A DNA stretch of 64,000 nucleotides from Bathymodiolus brooksi. Lineage: Eukaryota > Mollusca > Bivalvia > Mytilida > Modiolidae. The stretch spans positions 55,028,203 through 55,092,202 of the forward strand of contig OY804586.1 in assembly GCA_963680875.1 (NCBI GenBank), given 5' to 3'. The notes under the pieces are model-generated. The model was given only the letters and a program-made list of their open reading frames with translations. It was not told the origin of the DNA and did no database searches. The translations under genes were made by a program, and so were the position numbers. Shown here piece by piece: positions 10,833 through 22,170 of the stretch; position 1 is the first letter of the stretch; each line of letters opens with the position of its first letter.

Positions 10833-10988
10833 GCATTGTAGTAAAGCCAGGAAGATGTCCTAAAAATAAACGTCCTGATATTGTGTGTATACAAGTAGTT
10901 AGACCTGGTGACTGTATCAATGACAATAGCTGTCCTGGTAACGAGAAATGCTGCAAATAAGGCTGCTTCCGCACCTGTTTAGATCCAG
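10833..10988 (+). pseudogene. WAP domain exon with in-frame stop
   Basis: A 156-base exon with good signals (TACAG, GTAAGT) and phase 1 at both ends encodes a WAP domain with all eight cysteines: GRCPKNKRPDIVC, PGDC, NDNSC, EKCCK, GCFRTC. A TAA at 10958-10960 lies between KCCK and GCFRTC, in the loop before the last two cysteines. Splicing this exon in would end the protein here. Because the exon is symmetric, skipping it keeps the frame from Kunitz 3 to the antistasin-like exon. It is either a decayed module or an alternatively skipped one. Confidence 0.82.
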
Positions 10989-11084
10989 GTAAGTTAAACA
11001 TAATAAGTAAGGGCACACATTAATGTATGGTTTGTGTATGGGAAGTGGTGTATGAGTGGACCGGGTCGTGGGGTGAGTTTCAGG

Positions 11085-11394
11085 ACCCCATTATTAAATG
11101 CCACTTTCAACAATATTTCAATTATATCATGCAAGGCATTTTTTTAAACATTTTGGTAGAGAAAGCTGGAAAAAAAAAACACAAAAAAATCTACCTATGC
11201 AATCAGTGCTTATCACCACTAACATTGTGACTTTGAGTCCCGCACAGGTGAGGTGTACTGGATACAACATTATGTGATAAGTTTGTCAGTGACTTGAGAC
11301 AGTTCGGTGGTTTTCTTCAGATACTCCCGGTTTCCTCCACCAACAAAATAGACTGCCACTATATTAGTAACTGAAATATTGTTGAAACACCATA
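11085..11394. mobile_element. Two SINE-A fragments, head to head
   Basis: A minus-strand tail fragment at 11085-11175 is followed by a plus-strand copy lacking the first part of its head at 11190-11394. A run of C follows at about 11405-11418. Confidence 0.75.
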
Positions 11395-11565
11395 ACCCTA
11401 TACACCCCCCCCCCCCCTTCCCTCATCATCACTTTTCTAGTAAATCTCAGTTGGCTTCTTAAATTTGTAAATTGGTTGACCCACTATATCCACACAAAAA
11501 TTGGCTCCCAACAAATAAAACGTGTTTCACAGTATTTATATATGTTTTGTGTTATTTTTTTGTAG

Positions 11566-11655
11566 CTCCTGTCTGTGGGCCAGTTTGTGCTAAATTCTGT
11601 CGGTTTGGAAATGTTTTAGATGATAAAGGTTGTCCTACATGTACATGCAAAACAG
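11566..11655 (+). CDS. Antistasin-like domain exon 1
   Basis: A 90-base exon between TTTGTAG and GTAATA encodes 30 codons, phase 1-1. APVCGPVCAKFC, GNVLDDKGCPTCTCK has the C-x3-C-x3-C, D-x2-GC-x2-C-x-C pattern of the short antistasin-like module, known from leech and other invertebrate serine protease inhibitors. It is a near copy of the exon at 16485, with upstream intron sequence also similar. Confidence 0.87.
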
Positions 11656-11699
11656 GTAATATTTATTTGTGACTTGAGAACAATACACCATTCCTTTCT

Positions 11700-12056
11700 T
11701 AAAAGACAGGCAGATGGTCTAGAACAAAGCGGACCTCATCATCATCTCATTGAAAATTAACTTGTTCTCACTATGAAATAGCTGAAAAATTACTGAGTTG
11801 GCATTAAACAACAATCACTCACTCACTCAACGTACAAATAATTGTCATTTTCGTCTTCTTCACTAAGCATGCAGCATTAAACAGTAAAGATTGGTTTGTT
11901 TACATTTAGGATGATGTGTCCTCGTGGAGCGACAGTTCTATCTGTGGACTGTTGTTGCAATGTATAAAATCCTGTTGGTGTAATTCAACAGACATCATCA
12001 TTATCTCATCAAAAGTAACATGTTCACTTGGCGTTTAACAACAATCAATAACTCAC
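11700..12056 (+). mobile_element. Two SINE-B fragments in tandem
   Basis: 11700-11825 is a 3' part (GTCTAGAACAAAGCGGACCT to the ACTCACTC tail). 11850-12056 is a second, diverged copy with CACTAAGCATGCAGCATTAA and the same tail. Confidence 0.75.
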
Positions 12057-12435
12057 CGTGATATAAGCATGAATCCCTTCTGAGAGTAGCAGTAATCTCT
12101 TCCAAGGTTTTTGGCTTAAGTGATATTAGCATGAATCCCTTCTGAGGAAGGGTAGCATTGATCTCTTCCAAGCTTTTTCGATTAAGTGATATTAGCATGA
12201 ATCCCTACTGAGGAAGGGTAGCAGTAATCTCTTCCAAGGTTTTTGGCTTAAGTGATATTATCATGAATCCCTTCAGAGAAAGGTTAGCAAAAATCTCTTC
12301 CAAGGTTTTTGGCTTAAGTGATATTAGCATGAATCCCTTCTGAGGAAGGGTAGCTGTAATCTCTTCCATGGATTTTGGCTTAAGTGATATTAGCATGAAT
12401 CCCTTCTGAAGAAGGGTAGCATTGATCTCTTCCTA
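12057..12435. repeat. 66-bp minisatellite, about 6 copies
   Basis: GCATGAATCCC or its variant recurs at 12067, 12129, 12195, 12261, 12327 and 12393. The unit is 66 bases except for a 4-base gap in the first. Being a multiple of three it leaves open frames on the minus strand, which look like 22-residue repeats but are not a gene. Confidence 0.9.
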
Positions 12436-12664
12436 AAGTTTGTCTACGATGACTTTATATCATCCATTGCTTCTTAGTTAATGTATTCAGTAATATTAGG
12501 ATGAATATCTTCATACTTTTTGTATTCAGCCATTTTGAAATTAATCATTTCTTAATAAACGTTAGAGAACACTGAAGGGGCAATCAAAAATGAACAATCC
12601 GGAGAAACCGGTAAAACATAGGGTATACAGGACGAAGACAAACAAAGAAAAACACAACACAATA

Positions 12665-13529
12665 CAGTGCTCCCTCGTTAAGCCGCCACCTTCTGTGCAG
12701 TCGGTAGTTTGGCGGTATAACGAGTTTGGTGATAAACTGAGGGACGTTGAAAACCGGAAGTTATGTGATCATATCAAAAGATAAACTTTCAACTCGACTG
12801 ACATGCATTTTGCACTTGTACAAATACATAAGCATAAATAATACAAGTTTAATAAATAAATAAATTAGAATAATTATATTCACATCGGAAATGTCCTGTA
12901 CAGTTTGCAGATCTTTGTCAATGTTGACAAATTCTTGAACCGTCATTTGTAGCTCGGGACATCAAGGTCATTATAAACACGTGACAGCAACAGTTCATCT
13001 TCATTTGTGGGGTTATTGGAAGATCCCATTTAATTGTCAAATTATCGGCAATTTGTTATTATGTTAATTTTGGATTTTCCTTTGCATAACTTATAATTGC
13101 ACGTTTTTGTTTGTCGTCTAATTAATTACGCTTTCTCTTCAAGCACGACATTTTTATGACAACTAATTAAATTACAAATTTTACTCAGGAATAAAAGTAC
13201 AAATGTAATCACTAGAAAAGTAAACACAGGTAATTATTCTAATCAAAACAACTGATCACCTGTTCCGACCCTCAACTATGAGATCAATGACCGTGTCCGA
13301 TGACCAGTTTTGACATTCCATCATTACCGATCAATACACAGCTGTACTAGTAATTGTGGGCGGTACTAACGGGAGAATTTAAATTGGTTTTACGACTTTT
13401 GTGTCTGAAATCTGTGGCGGATGGCGGTAGCTGAGTTTGGCAGTATAACGGGGTATTTTTAATGGGGGAAATCGGGACAGACGAGAATTTTAGCGATAAA
13501 ACGGGGGGCGATAGACCGAGGGAGCACTG
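12665..13529. mobile_element. Pogo/Tigger-like non-autonomous DNA transposon
   Basis: Both ends carry CAGTGCTCCCTCG as terminal inverted repeats and both are flanked by TA (12663-12664, 13530-13531), the target duplication of the Tc1/mariner group. Further inside, the ends share motifs such as GGCGGTATAACG and GCGATAAAACGGG. No transposase ORF is visible in about 865 bases. It has inserted in a dispersed repeat (ACGAAGACAAACAAAG). Confidence 0.8.
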
Positions 13530-13937
13530 TATGTGTTGGACACCACTATGCGCAAGCAAACACAAATAACGTAAATAAGGCATGAGCACTTCTACAAATA
13601 ACTGGAGGCAAAGACAAACCGAACATTGTTTTTATTCGGAAATTGTAACGGACATCACAACACGAAATTCAGACATAAAGACATAATTTTTGTCTTCAAT
13701 AATTTTAGTCTGAATGTCTTCTTAGTGACTGTGGTTGCATTCAGTGATTTTGATATAAATAACTTTCAGGATACTCAGATGCTATAAGGCTGGACGTTTT
13801 TCATAAGTGAAGTTACGGACGGGATATTGTTTGTTTATTTCATACGTATGATTGATTGATTGATCAAAATCTTGTTTTGAATAGTTTAGTGAACAAGTAA
13901 ATGAGGATCCTAGATTTCCCTGTGAAGCCATCAGGAG

Positions 13938-14194
13938 TTGAGGCCATCATGGTCGTGATTGTATGGTAGTTGGATTTATGACTACCTATGCAATCAGTGC
14001 CTATCTGACCACTAACATGGCAAGTTCGAATCCCACTCGGGCGATGTGTTCTCGATACAACATTATGTGATAAAGTTTATCAGTGACTTGCGGCAGGTCG
14101 ATGTATTTCTTTGGATACTCGATTTCCTCCACCAGTAAAACTGATAGCCACGATATAACTGAAATATTGCTGAAAGTGGCGTTAACCACCATAA
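13938..14194 (+). mobile_element. SINE-A, near full length
   Basis: Complete copy with GCAAGTTCGAATCCC box-B-like motif and conserved tail. Confidence 0.85.
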
Positions 14195-14659
14195 TACCCC
14201 CCTTAAATAACCGGTCAATTTTCTTGGTTAAGGAAGTTAAAGTCTAACACACTTAACAAAAAACTTTTATCTCATGAATGATGTTTATCTATAGCAGCTC
14301 CCCTTGTGTCATATTTAAGAAAGAAGTCCTAGTAACTAATATCCAACGGATTCGAGGAGGATGTGATCGCTAAACATTTGCATAGTCCTCGGCAATATTC
14401 CAAGAACATATCAAAATTTAGTTTTTGTGTTAAATGTCTGCCTATGGTCAGGTGTACTTCATACATCTTAAAGAGAAATTAATACTGGCAGGTCAGTGTT
14501 TTTTTCAGATACTCTGGTTTCGGCAATCAGTAAAGCTGATTGGACAGATATATATAGAATAACAGCAGTTATGAAGGCCAAGACAGACATTATCGCTAGT
14601 TTCGCAGCGAATCTGATAATGTATATCGAGATCTTAAAAGTTGACGTTATTATTTTATT

Positions 14660-14830
14660 GGTAACGTCATAATGTGTTTGCTATCACACTGACTGATATT
14701 TTTCGGTATCAGAATCAGTTAGGTTGAGACTGAAAACATTATTTTTTTATCGGTTTCTTCATAATGTGTTTGCTATCACACTGACCGATATTTTTCGGTA
14801 TCAGAATCAGTTAGGTTGAGACTGAAGATA
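14660..14830 (+). repeat. 92-bp direct repeat, 2 copies
   Basis: CATAATGTGTTTGCTATCAC at 14668 recurs at 14760 and the match continues through GTATCAGAATCAGTTAGG. Nothing else is seen between 14200 and 14990. Confidence 0.85.
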
Positions 14831-14998
14831 TCACTTGGTGAGATCAAAGGAAAATATCTAACTTTCTGATAAAACAGAAATATTGTTGAAATTATTCATA
14901 TTCTCCATCCAACTGGTTCATGATGTATCTTTGATTTCAAATTCAACGAACTATATGTGATGTAAGTGGTCACTGTTTTAATACTTGTTTTATTTCAG

Positions 14999-15121
14999 GA
15001 TGTAAGAATGAAGCTAAACCTTTGGCTTCTGTTACATGTGGATCGGGAAGTCAGAGATGTCCAGGTGGATACCAATGCAGTTCTCCACCATCTGGTGGTG
15101 CCGGTGTTTGTTGTCGTCGTG
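14999..15121 (+). CDS. Lustrin-type cysteine repeat exon 1
   Basis: A 123-base exon between TTTCAG and GTAAGT, phase 1-1, encodes 41 codons. GCKNEAKPL, VTCGSGSQRCPGGYQC and GAGVCCRR give six cysteines in the order C, C, C-P-x-GY-x-C, CC. This is the pattern of the lustrin cysteine-rich repeat, first known from abalone nacre protein lustrin A and found in many invertebrate extracellular proteins beside Kunitz domains. Its biochemical role is not established. Confidence 0.83.
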
Positions 15122-16484
15122 GTAAGTACCGGGTATCTAATAAAATGAAAAGCACAAAATACCATACTGTCAGAGCTGAAAATTAACCACAATCCTATTA
15201 CAACACTTGACATGAGGTTGCGGCCGATATTCACCTCGAGTGTTGATGGTTCCTGTTACCTACATAAGGATAAAGATTCACCAGTCAGATGTTTTTCACA
15301 GTTTCCAAAGTTTGGCAGTCACGATGTAGCTAGAAAATAGCTGGAAGAGACAACAAGTGCCAATAAGAGAAACACGCACACAAACAATAACACTCATATT
15401 AATAGTAATATTTGTCATATAAGAGGGGAGGTTAGGGCCCACAAAACTAGGTAAACCCTGCCACTTTTTATTGAAGTGCCTGTACCAACCAGGAAAGTGA
15501 GTGGTCATGTATTTGTGTGTTAGGGTTAGGGATTTTACCTCTCTACAATTTTGATATTTTATTTTAGAATTGTTACGACAATGTGTGGTATTTTTTTGTT
15601 TTTCATTATATTGTTTATGATGCCGTATAATCGGTAATTTCTGTGCCTATCTAATTTCTGCGGTCAACTCCAGATCGCAGAAATTAAAATGGCAGAATAT
15701 TATGTAAAATGAATGTTTAAAAGCTGTAATTCCAAAGTTTCTAGTGAGTAAAGTTAAAGCTGACAGAATTATATATAACCTACATCATATATTACTAGTC
15801 TATTTATGTTTACAGTGAATTGAAAGAACTTAATTAATTTCTTGGATAGCTCACAAAAGAAATATTTGTTAGTTATTAAATTTGTGGATTCCAAATTCCA
15901 ATAGATTGAAAATGATGTGTGTTATATCTTAATGCTGTTATCATCAATGGAAATACAGCTGAATCTTGTTATGTCAAACTCGGTTTACTCGAAATTGCAG
16001 TTAACTAAACATTTTTCTGATGTCCCGTTTTAACCTTAGTGCTTTTCAACTTAATTTACTCCTCTTATTTCAAATCTCAAAGTAGCTTTTCAGTCCCTAA
16101 TATACAAATCCATTCAAGTTATGTTCAGTATGTCGAAATTATCAATTAAAGCAATTAACAAACCTGTCAATATGTCAACAGTATGGCCTCCAGTATTACC
16201 GCATCAGATGAGATTTATTTTTGATAACCGTTCAATATCATTTGTAAAGAAAACAACTTGAATTTGTACATCATTATACTTAGCTAGATGTCTAAGTTCA
16301 CGCCATGATATGGCTGAAATATTGCTAAAGTTGGCATTAAACACCAATCAAACAATCAATACTTAGCTAGATTCTTAAATTCGTCAAATAATTGGTCCAC
16401 ACAATTCACACGAAAAATAGCTCCCCGCGATAAAAGAAAATTGTTTTACCATATTCATATGTGTTTTGTGTTTGTTTTTTGTAG
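15122..16484. other. Intron, no coding feature; SINE tail fragment
   Basis: Low-complexity AT-rich sequence. At 16290-16362 there is a tail of the (AATC)n-ended type (GATATGGCTGAAATATTGC, GGCATTAAACACCAATC). I see no other gene or repeat. Confidence 0.5.
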
Positions 16485-16574
16485 CTCCTGTCTGTGGGCC
16501 AGTTTGTGCTATTTTCTGTAAATTTGGGAATGTTTTAGACGATAAAGGTTGCCCTACTTGTAAATGCAGAACAG
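16485..16574 (+). CDS. Antistasin-like domain exon 2
   Basis: A 90-base, phase 1-1 exon: APVCGPVCAIFC, GNVLDDKGCPTCKCR. It differs from the exon at 11566 at only a few residues (AKFCRF/AIFCKF, TCTCKT/TCKCRT). About 90 bases before the acceptor are also similar, so exon and flanking intron were duplicated together. It is placed between lustrin exons. Confidence 0.88.
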
Positions 16575-16600
16575 GTAACACATTTGGTTAGATTATGCAG

Positions 16601-16800
16601 GTAGAGACCAGGGTTATGGTGTTCAACGCCACTTTCAACAATATTTCAGTTATTATGCAGGTAGAAATATTAGCCATGATTTGGTACAACTTTCGCAGAA
16701 AAGTGAATTAAAGTCTTGCACAAATCGCAACAAACTCAAACTTTTGCAGAAAAGTGAATTAAAGTCTTGCACAAATCGCAACAAACTCAGAGTGAATATT
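16601..16800. repeat. SINE-A tail fragment and 52-bp direct repeat
   Basis: A minus-strand SINE-A tail lies at 16601-16655. It is followed by two copies of GCAGAAAAGTGAATTAAAGT plus CTTGCACAAATCGCAACAAA. Confidence 0.75.
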
Positions 16801-17105
16801 ATTGGTGAAAAAAGCTGGATGTGCCTTTATAATAAATATCTTACATCACTAAATTTGTGTGTTCGAATATGTTAGTGGTGAGGTGTACTTGATACAACCT
16901 AATGAGTAAAAGATTGTATAGTTGGTCAGTTACCATTGGCAGATCAATAGTTTTCTTGTTGAAAATATCATAAACACCAATACTCTAGAAAAATTGAAAG
17001 ACATGTATAATATAGAAAAAATGCTAGCCGTTAGAAACAAATGTCTTACCCAGTTCAGTCAAACATGGAACATTTATGAAGGCGTACTATATTGATCTTA
17101 TTTTG

Positions 17106-17745
17106 TATTCCTCTATAAAAAGTGCTCGTTTAGTTCCGGCCCGTTAACAAACATGGCCACCACAGGAAATTCTTTTTTCTGATTGGTTGATTTCTAAAAA
17201 TTCTTATCCTTTGAAACGCTTGGCCAAATGAATCGAAGCTTGGTAGGAAGCATCTATGGATGGTCCTCTATAAAGATTGTTCATTTCGTCCCGATCCATT
17301 AACAACCATGGCCGCCACAGGCAATTCTTGTTTCTGATTGGTTGATTTCTACAAAATCTTCTCCGCTGAAATCGCTTGGCCAAATGAATCGAAATTTGGA
17401 AGGAAGTATCCTTGGAAGGTCTTCTATAAAGATTGCTCATTTAGTTCTGATCCATTAACAAACATGGCCACCACAGGAAATTCTTATTTCTGATTGGTTA
17501 ATTTCTAAAAAATCTACTCCTCTTAAACCGCTTAGCCAAATGAACCAAAACATGGTAGGAAGCATCATTGAAAGGTCCTCTATAACGATTGCTCACTTCG
17601 TCCTGATCCGTAAACAAACATGGCCACCACAGGCAATTCTTGTTTCAGATTAGTCAATTTCTAAAAATCTTCTTCTCTGAAACTGCATAGCAAAATGAAC
17701 CGAAAATTGGTGGGAAGCACCTATGGAAAGTTCTGTAATAAGTTT
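17106..17745. repeat. 155-bp tandem repeat, about 4 copies
   Basis: Units start with CTCTATAAAGATTG-like sequence at about 17111, 17266, 17422 and 17578, with a partial end near 17732. They contain AACAAACATGGCCACCACAGG and TTCTGATTGGTTGATTTCT. Similar text is widespread in mollusc genomes as a non-coding repeat; the family is not named here. Confidence 0.8.
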
Positions 17746-17913
17746 CCTCAAAGCAGAATGAAAGGTGAGTGACACAGGCTCAGTATTTTAATCATGTGGA
17801 CATGAATTGGCAGTAGACAAAGGTTGTCGTCAGGCTATGATGGTCTTGTATATCTGTGAGAATGAATCACATTTTCTTGTACATTGTTAAAAAAAAACTT
17901 GCATATGTGGGGG

Positions 17914-18182
17914 TGGTTTATGGCATTTAATGCTTCTTTCAACAATATTTCAGTTATATCATGGCGGTCAGTTTATAATGCTGGCAGAAACTGGAGTACC
18001 CGGAGAGAACCACAGACCTGTCGCAAATCACTGACAAACTTTATCACATAATGTTGTATCGAGTACAACTTGTCATGAGTTGGATTCAGACTCTCAACTT
18101 TTGTGGTAATAGGCACTGATTGCACAGGTACATTTGTAGTTGTAAATTAAACTACCATACGATCATGATCGTGACGTCTCCA
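17914..18182 (-). mobile_element. SINE-A, full length
   Basis: Minus-strand copy with head and tail, upstream of the duplicated segment. Confidence 0.85.
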
Positions 18183-18516
18183 CTTGCATATGAAGAATCA
18201 ATTTATTCAAACTCTGAAAGGCAAGAAATGCTGACTTTAAAGTATTATCTGTAATGTGAAAACGATTTTCAAATTTTTTGAAAAGATAGATCTCTTCTTT
18301 CTAATGCAGTCATTAGAACTGAGGCCAATATTCCATTGATAATACCTACTGTATGAGTACATTAATTTAGTTTTATTAGTTTGTTTATTTGCCCCAAATT
18401 GTAAAATAGTTTTTAAGGCAATAAAATATTTGATTTGAAATTTATTTTCTAAATTACGAATGCCTCCCTGATTATCCTACTTAGATTTATCATGCAAGTA
18501 TATCTAATAAAGGGTT

Positions 18517-18778
18517 TGATTGGTTTATGGTGTTTAATGGCACTTTCAACAATATTTCAGTTATATCCTGGCAGTCAGTTTTATTGGAGGAAACCGGAGT
18601 ACCCAGGGAAAACCACCGACCTGTCGCAAGTCAATGACAAACTTGATCTCATAATGTTGTATCGAATACACCTCACCATGATCGGGATAGGAACTCAAAA
18701 CATTTGTGGTGATAGGCACTGATTGCATAGGTAGTTGTAAATCCAACTACCATGTGATCACGACTATGATGACCCCTC
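18517..18778 (-). mobile_element. SINE-A in duplication copy 1
   Basis: Full-length minus-strand copy. Its duplicate is at 22460-22725. Confidence 0.87.
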
Positions 18779-18866
18779 TAAAAAAGGGAGACAAATGTAA
18801 TTTGAAATGTTAATAAAGGAATGTGTATTTTTCATTTTTTTTTATCTTTCAAAAATCTCCATATAG

Positions 18867-18986
18867 GTTGTGAAAAGGGGAATCCTCTGAAAAATATCCA
18901 ATGTGGGCTTGGTCCTGGAAGTCAGACATGTCCACAAGGGTACTATTGCAACTCTAGCGGAATTAATGCAGTATGTTGCCAAATTC
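18867..18986 (+). CDS. Lustrin-type repeat exon 2
   Basis: A 120-base, phase 1-1 exon: GCEKGNPLKNIQCG, SQTCPQGYYC, NAVCCQI, six cysteines in lustrin order. It starts after ATATAG and ends with AAATTC before GTAAGT. Its last base combines with the exon at 19553 to give proline (QI-P-CKHG). Duplicate at 22816. Confidence 0.87.
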
Positions 18987-19552
18987 GTAAGTGTTTCAAA
19001 GCTAAGATATAATATATTGAGTGAATGAGTTGACGTTGTTTAACGCCAAGTTAGTAAATTATCAGGTATGTTATGGTGAGAACAATTTTCTTTTTGATGA
19101 GATGATGATATCTGTTTTGTACTAAACGAATATACTACGTTATATTTTATAGTGCTAGCTCACCAACAACAAGAGTAGACATATCTCCCCATTTGGATAC
19201 ATTACTCTTCCTCTGAGCTAACCATTCTTTATTCTCAATTCCAAATGCTGTGTGCTAAGCTGCGAAACCGTAAATAAAGACTATAGTTTTCGGTTTGACA
19301 TGATTTGGGATCGAACCTCCGGCCTGTAGTATGCTCACCATTACACATTGCGAACGATTTAAAGACAAATTTAATATCGCCCCTATGTTAGAATCGTTAG
19401 GTGCTCATCTCAATTGTGGTTCGTTCTTGGGCCGGGTCAAGCAAAATACATTTCTTGATTAATTGACAGATTGTTAAGTGACCAATATTTCAGCTTTATC
19501 AGTAATTTGGACATTAATTGACAGATTGTTGATTCTCAAATTCTATTTTTAG

Positions 19553-19678
19553 CATGTAAACATGGAAAACCACACCCTACTCTGTCATGTGGACAATTTG
19601 TCGGGTCTAATAAATGCCCAGCGGGATACTCTTGTTTAGGACATCCAGCTGAAGCCTATTTTGCTTGTTGTCCAGATG
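19553..19678 (+). CDS. Lustrin-type repeat exon 3
   Basis: A 126-base, phase 1-1 exon: CKHGKPHPTLSCG, NKCPAGYSCLGHP and FACCPD, again six cysteines in lustrin order. Acceptor TTTTTAG, donor GTATGT. Duplicate at 23512 with G to A in CLGHP/CLAHP. Confidence 0.87.
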
Positions 19679-20149
19679 GTATGTATTTCTACTTTAATTG
19701 AACCCTTAATTCTTAACTCACTAAACACAAAGAAAGAACACAATATAAGAAGCTGGAAATCTAGGTCCCATCTTCGAAACAGGCACAAAAAGATGACTGG
19801 GTTAAACTGGTTTATGTGATATTAGTATTTTCATGCAATCTAATTAAAAATGGACTTCTTGGAGATACACTAACATCTTACGACTTTCGTATCGGGTCAC
19901 GTTAGAGTCATATTATCAACTGATAAATCAGCAACGAGCCAACCAAATCTTGGGAGTATTAAAAACAAACTCATATGATTAGTTGGTCAAAGATGAATAA
20001 AAGGTTACCTGACATAAACTGATAGGGATGTTGTTAGATGTTGTTAGATGTTAGTGTATTTTTTACCTTGGAGGGGTACATGATAGAACATGTCTTTGAA
20101 ATTTAGAAAATGTTTATTCAAATTTATTGAAAGTGTTATGTATTTAAAG

Positions 20150-20600
20150 TTTAACAGCCATAATCTGTTACGAAATGTTGTTAAATTTATACCATCAAAG
20201 GCCAAATCTTGTCAAGCGTTCAACACCCATATTTTATTACTTTCACATGTTATTAAGGGTTTAACACTCATTCGCACAACCAAATGTAATTAAGCATTTA
20301 ACACTCATAATATATTACAAAATGTAGTTAAGTGTTTAAGGCTCATAATCTATAGCTAAATGTACTTAAGTGTTTAAGACTCAAAATCCATAACTAAATG
20401 CAATTATGCATTTAAGACTCATAATCTTTAACCAAATGTAGTTAAGTGTTTAAGGCTCAAATCTATTATCAAATGTAGTTAAGTGTTTAACACTCATAAT
20501 CTTTAACCAAATGTAGTTACCCATTTAAGACTATAATTATATGCACTAGAGTGGTTAGTGCCTGTAACCCATAACAATTGACCAAATGTAGTTAACTACC
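20150..20600. repeat. About 38-bp tandem repeat, copy 1
   Basis: Units resembling AAATGTAGTTAAGTGTTTAA plus GACTCATAATCTTTAACC, degenerate. The paralogous array in copy 2 (24160-24740) has several more units. Confidence 0.8.
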
Positions 20601-21134
20601 GTTTGTCCTAACCTGTCATCATAATATAAGTTTAGTTAATGCCTCTGTCAGTCTCGGTAACGCTTTTCACACCAATAACTCATATATTACATATAATAAA
20701 TGTAGCTAAGAAAAGTTTTAGCATACAAAAGCCTTGAAAAGGAGCAATCAGAAGCTGTAGATCGATGAAGGACAGACAATGCAATGGAAAAAAGCTTAGC
20801 AATCATAATCCATATAAGGGCAATTCTATTTAGGCCTTTTGGTTTTCTTACTCTCAAAAACTTTTAAACATTTTGGCCATGGGTGTAATAGTACATAAGG
20901 GTAATAACAAAATTACCGAACTCTGAACAATCTTACAAAAGGAAAGTCAAAACTCATAAGTATATAAACAGACAAAATCAGTCAACAACCGGAAAACTGT
21001 GAAAACCGTAATGACCCTGACATGGTACAGGCATTTCTAAAGAATGACCCTGATGAAGGTTATTCCAGAAGCGTGTCGTGTGCACTAAATAAATATCTAC
21101 ATTTTTATAGCAAAATGTAGTTATTAACCGTATA

Positions 21135-21622
21135 CGGTCAAACCTATCTAATGTGACCTTCCAAGGGAACAGTGAAATATGGTTACATAAGACAGGTGGT
21201 CACTTAATACAGGTTTAATTTATATCAAATACACTGTGAAGGGAAATAAAAAAAAGGTCACATGATATAGTAAGTTATTGCTTAATAGAGGTATTCACTA
21301 AAGCAGGAAACTGCATCGGTGGCGTAAAGACTATGAAATTGGTATTTGTTGCTTCTTCGCTAAGCATGCAGCATTAAGGAGAAAGACCAAAGACTGGTTG
21401 GCTCGGAATCAGGATAATGTGTCTGAGTGGGGCGACATGTCTACACACGGACTGTTGTTACAATGAGCTAGCACTATAAAAATCCAACTCAGCATGTTGG
21501 TCTAGTACATAGCGGACCTCATCATGATCTCATTGAAAATTAACTTGTTTTCGTCATGATATAGTTGAAAAATTGCTGAATTGGCATTAAACAACACTCA
21601 CTCACTAATGCAGGTTTGACTA
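21135..21622. mobile_element. MITE interrupted by SINE-B, copy 1
   Basis: A CAGTCAAACCTG-family MITE runs from 21135 to 21313, is broken by a SINE-B (21314-21605) and resumes with GCAGGTTTGACTAAC. AAGCAGG-like sequence flanks the SINE on both sides as its target duplication. Confidence 0.78.
21314..21605 (+). mobile_element. SINE-B in duplication copy 1
   Basis: Begins with the head ACTGCATCGGTGGCGTAA but lacks the rest of the tRNA-like part, then ATTGGTATTTGTTGCTTC, GGTCTAGTACATAGCGGACC and the tail GATATAGTTGAAAAATTGC with an (ACTC)n end. Confidence 0.83.
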
Positions 21623-21647
21623 ACTTATTCTGGTATCATAATTTTAG

Positions 21648-21806
21648 GAAAAGAAAAGGAGGGAGTTTGTCCTCCAACATCAGGAGCGGGTATTTGTGTT
21701 GAGAGGTGTAGCAATGATCAGAGTTGTCCTGGTAGAGAGAAATGTTGTTCTAATGGATGTGGCCATGTCTGTATGCATCCAACTGGAGGTATTAAGCCAT
21801 CACCTG
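21648..21806 (+). CDS. WAP domain exon, intact
   Basis: A 159-base exon, phase 1-1, encodes a WAP domain with all eight cysteines: EGVCPPTSGAGIC, VERC, NDQSC, REKCC, NGCGHVC. Acceptor TTTTAG; I chose the donor after CCATCACCTG (GTATGT), but GTATTA 18 bases earlier, after ACTGGAG, would also keep phase 1. WAP domains include elastase and other protease inhibitors. This is the only single-exon WAP of the locus without a lesion; its duplicate at 25859 has a stop codon. Confidence 0.9.
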
Positions 21807-21910
21807 GTATGTATTGTCTTATGGTAATGTTTTTTCACGTGATTCTTTGAATTCATTATTATTCATGGTATTTTGTTTTGAATTTTGTGAATAGTATCAA
21901 ACAAGAATTA

Positions 21911-22170
21911 GGGGGCCGTCACGGCCATGATCGTATGGTAGTTAGAACTACAACTACCTATACAATCAATGCCTATCACAACTGATGTGAGTTCGAATCT
22001 TGATCAGAGCGAGGTGTACAACATTATGTGATAAAGTTTGTCAGTGACTTGCGACAGCTCGGTGGTTTTCTCCGGGTCCTCCAGTTTCCTCCACCAATAA
22101 AACTTACCGCCACGATATAACTGAAATATTGTTGAAAGTGGCATTAAACACCATCAAACAAGCAAACAAA
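21911..22170 (+). mobile_element. SINE-A with target-site duplication, copy 1
   Basis: Full-length element flanked by ATCAAACAAGAA at about 21896 and 22172. It was present before the segmental duplication, since copy 2 has it too at 26122. Confidence 0.88.

Noticed and set aside
12001..12396. Minus-strand ORFs with 22-residue repeats (SLKPKTLEEI)
   Set aside because: They are read from a 66-bp minisatellite whose length is a multiple of three; the reading breaks outside the array.
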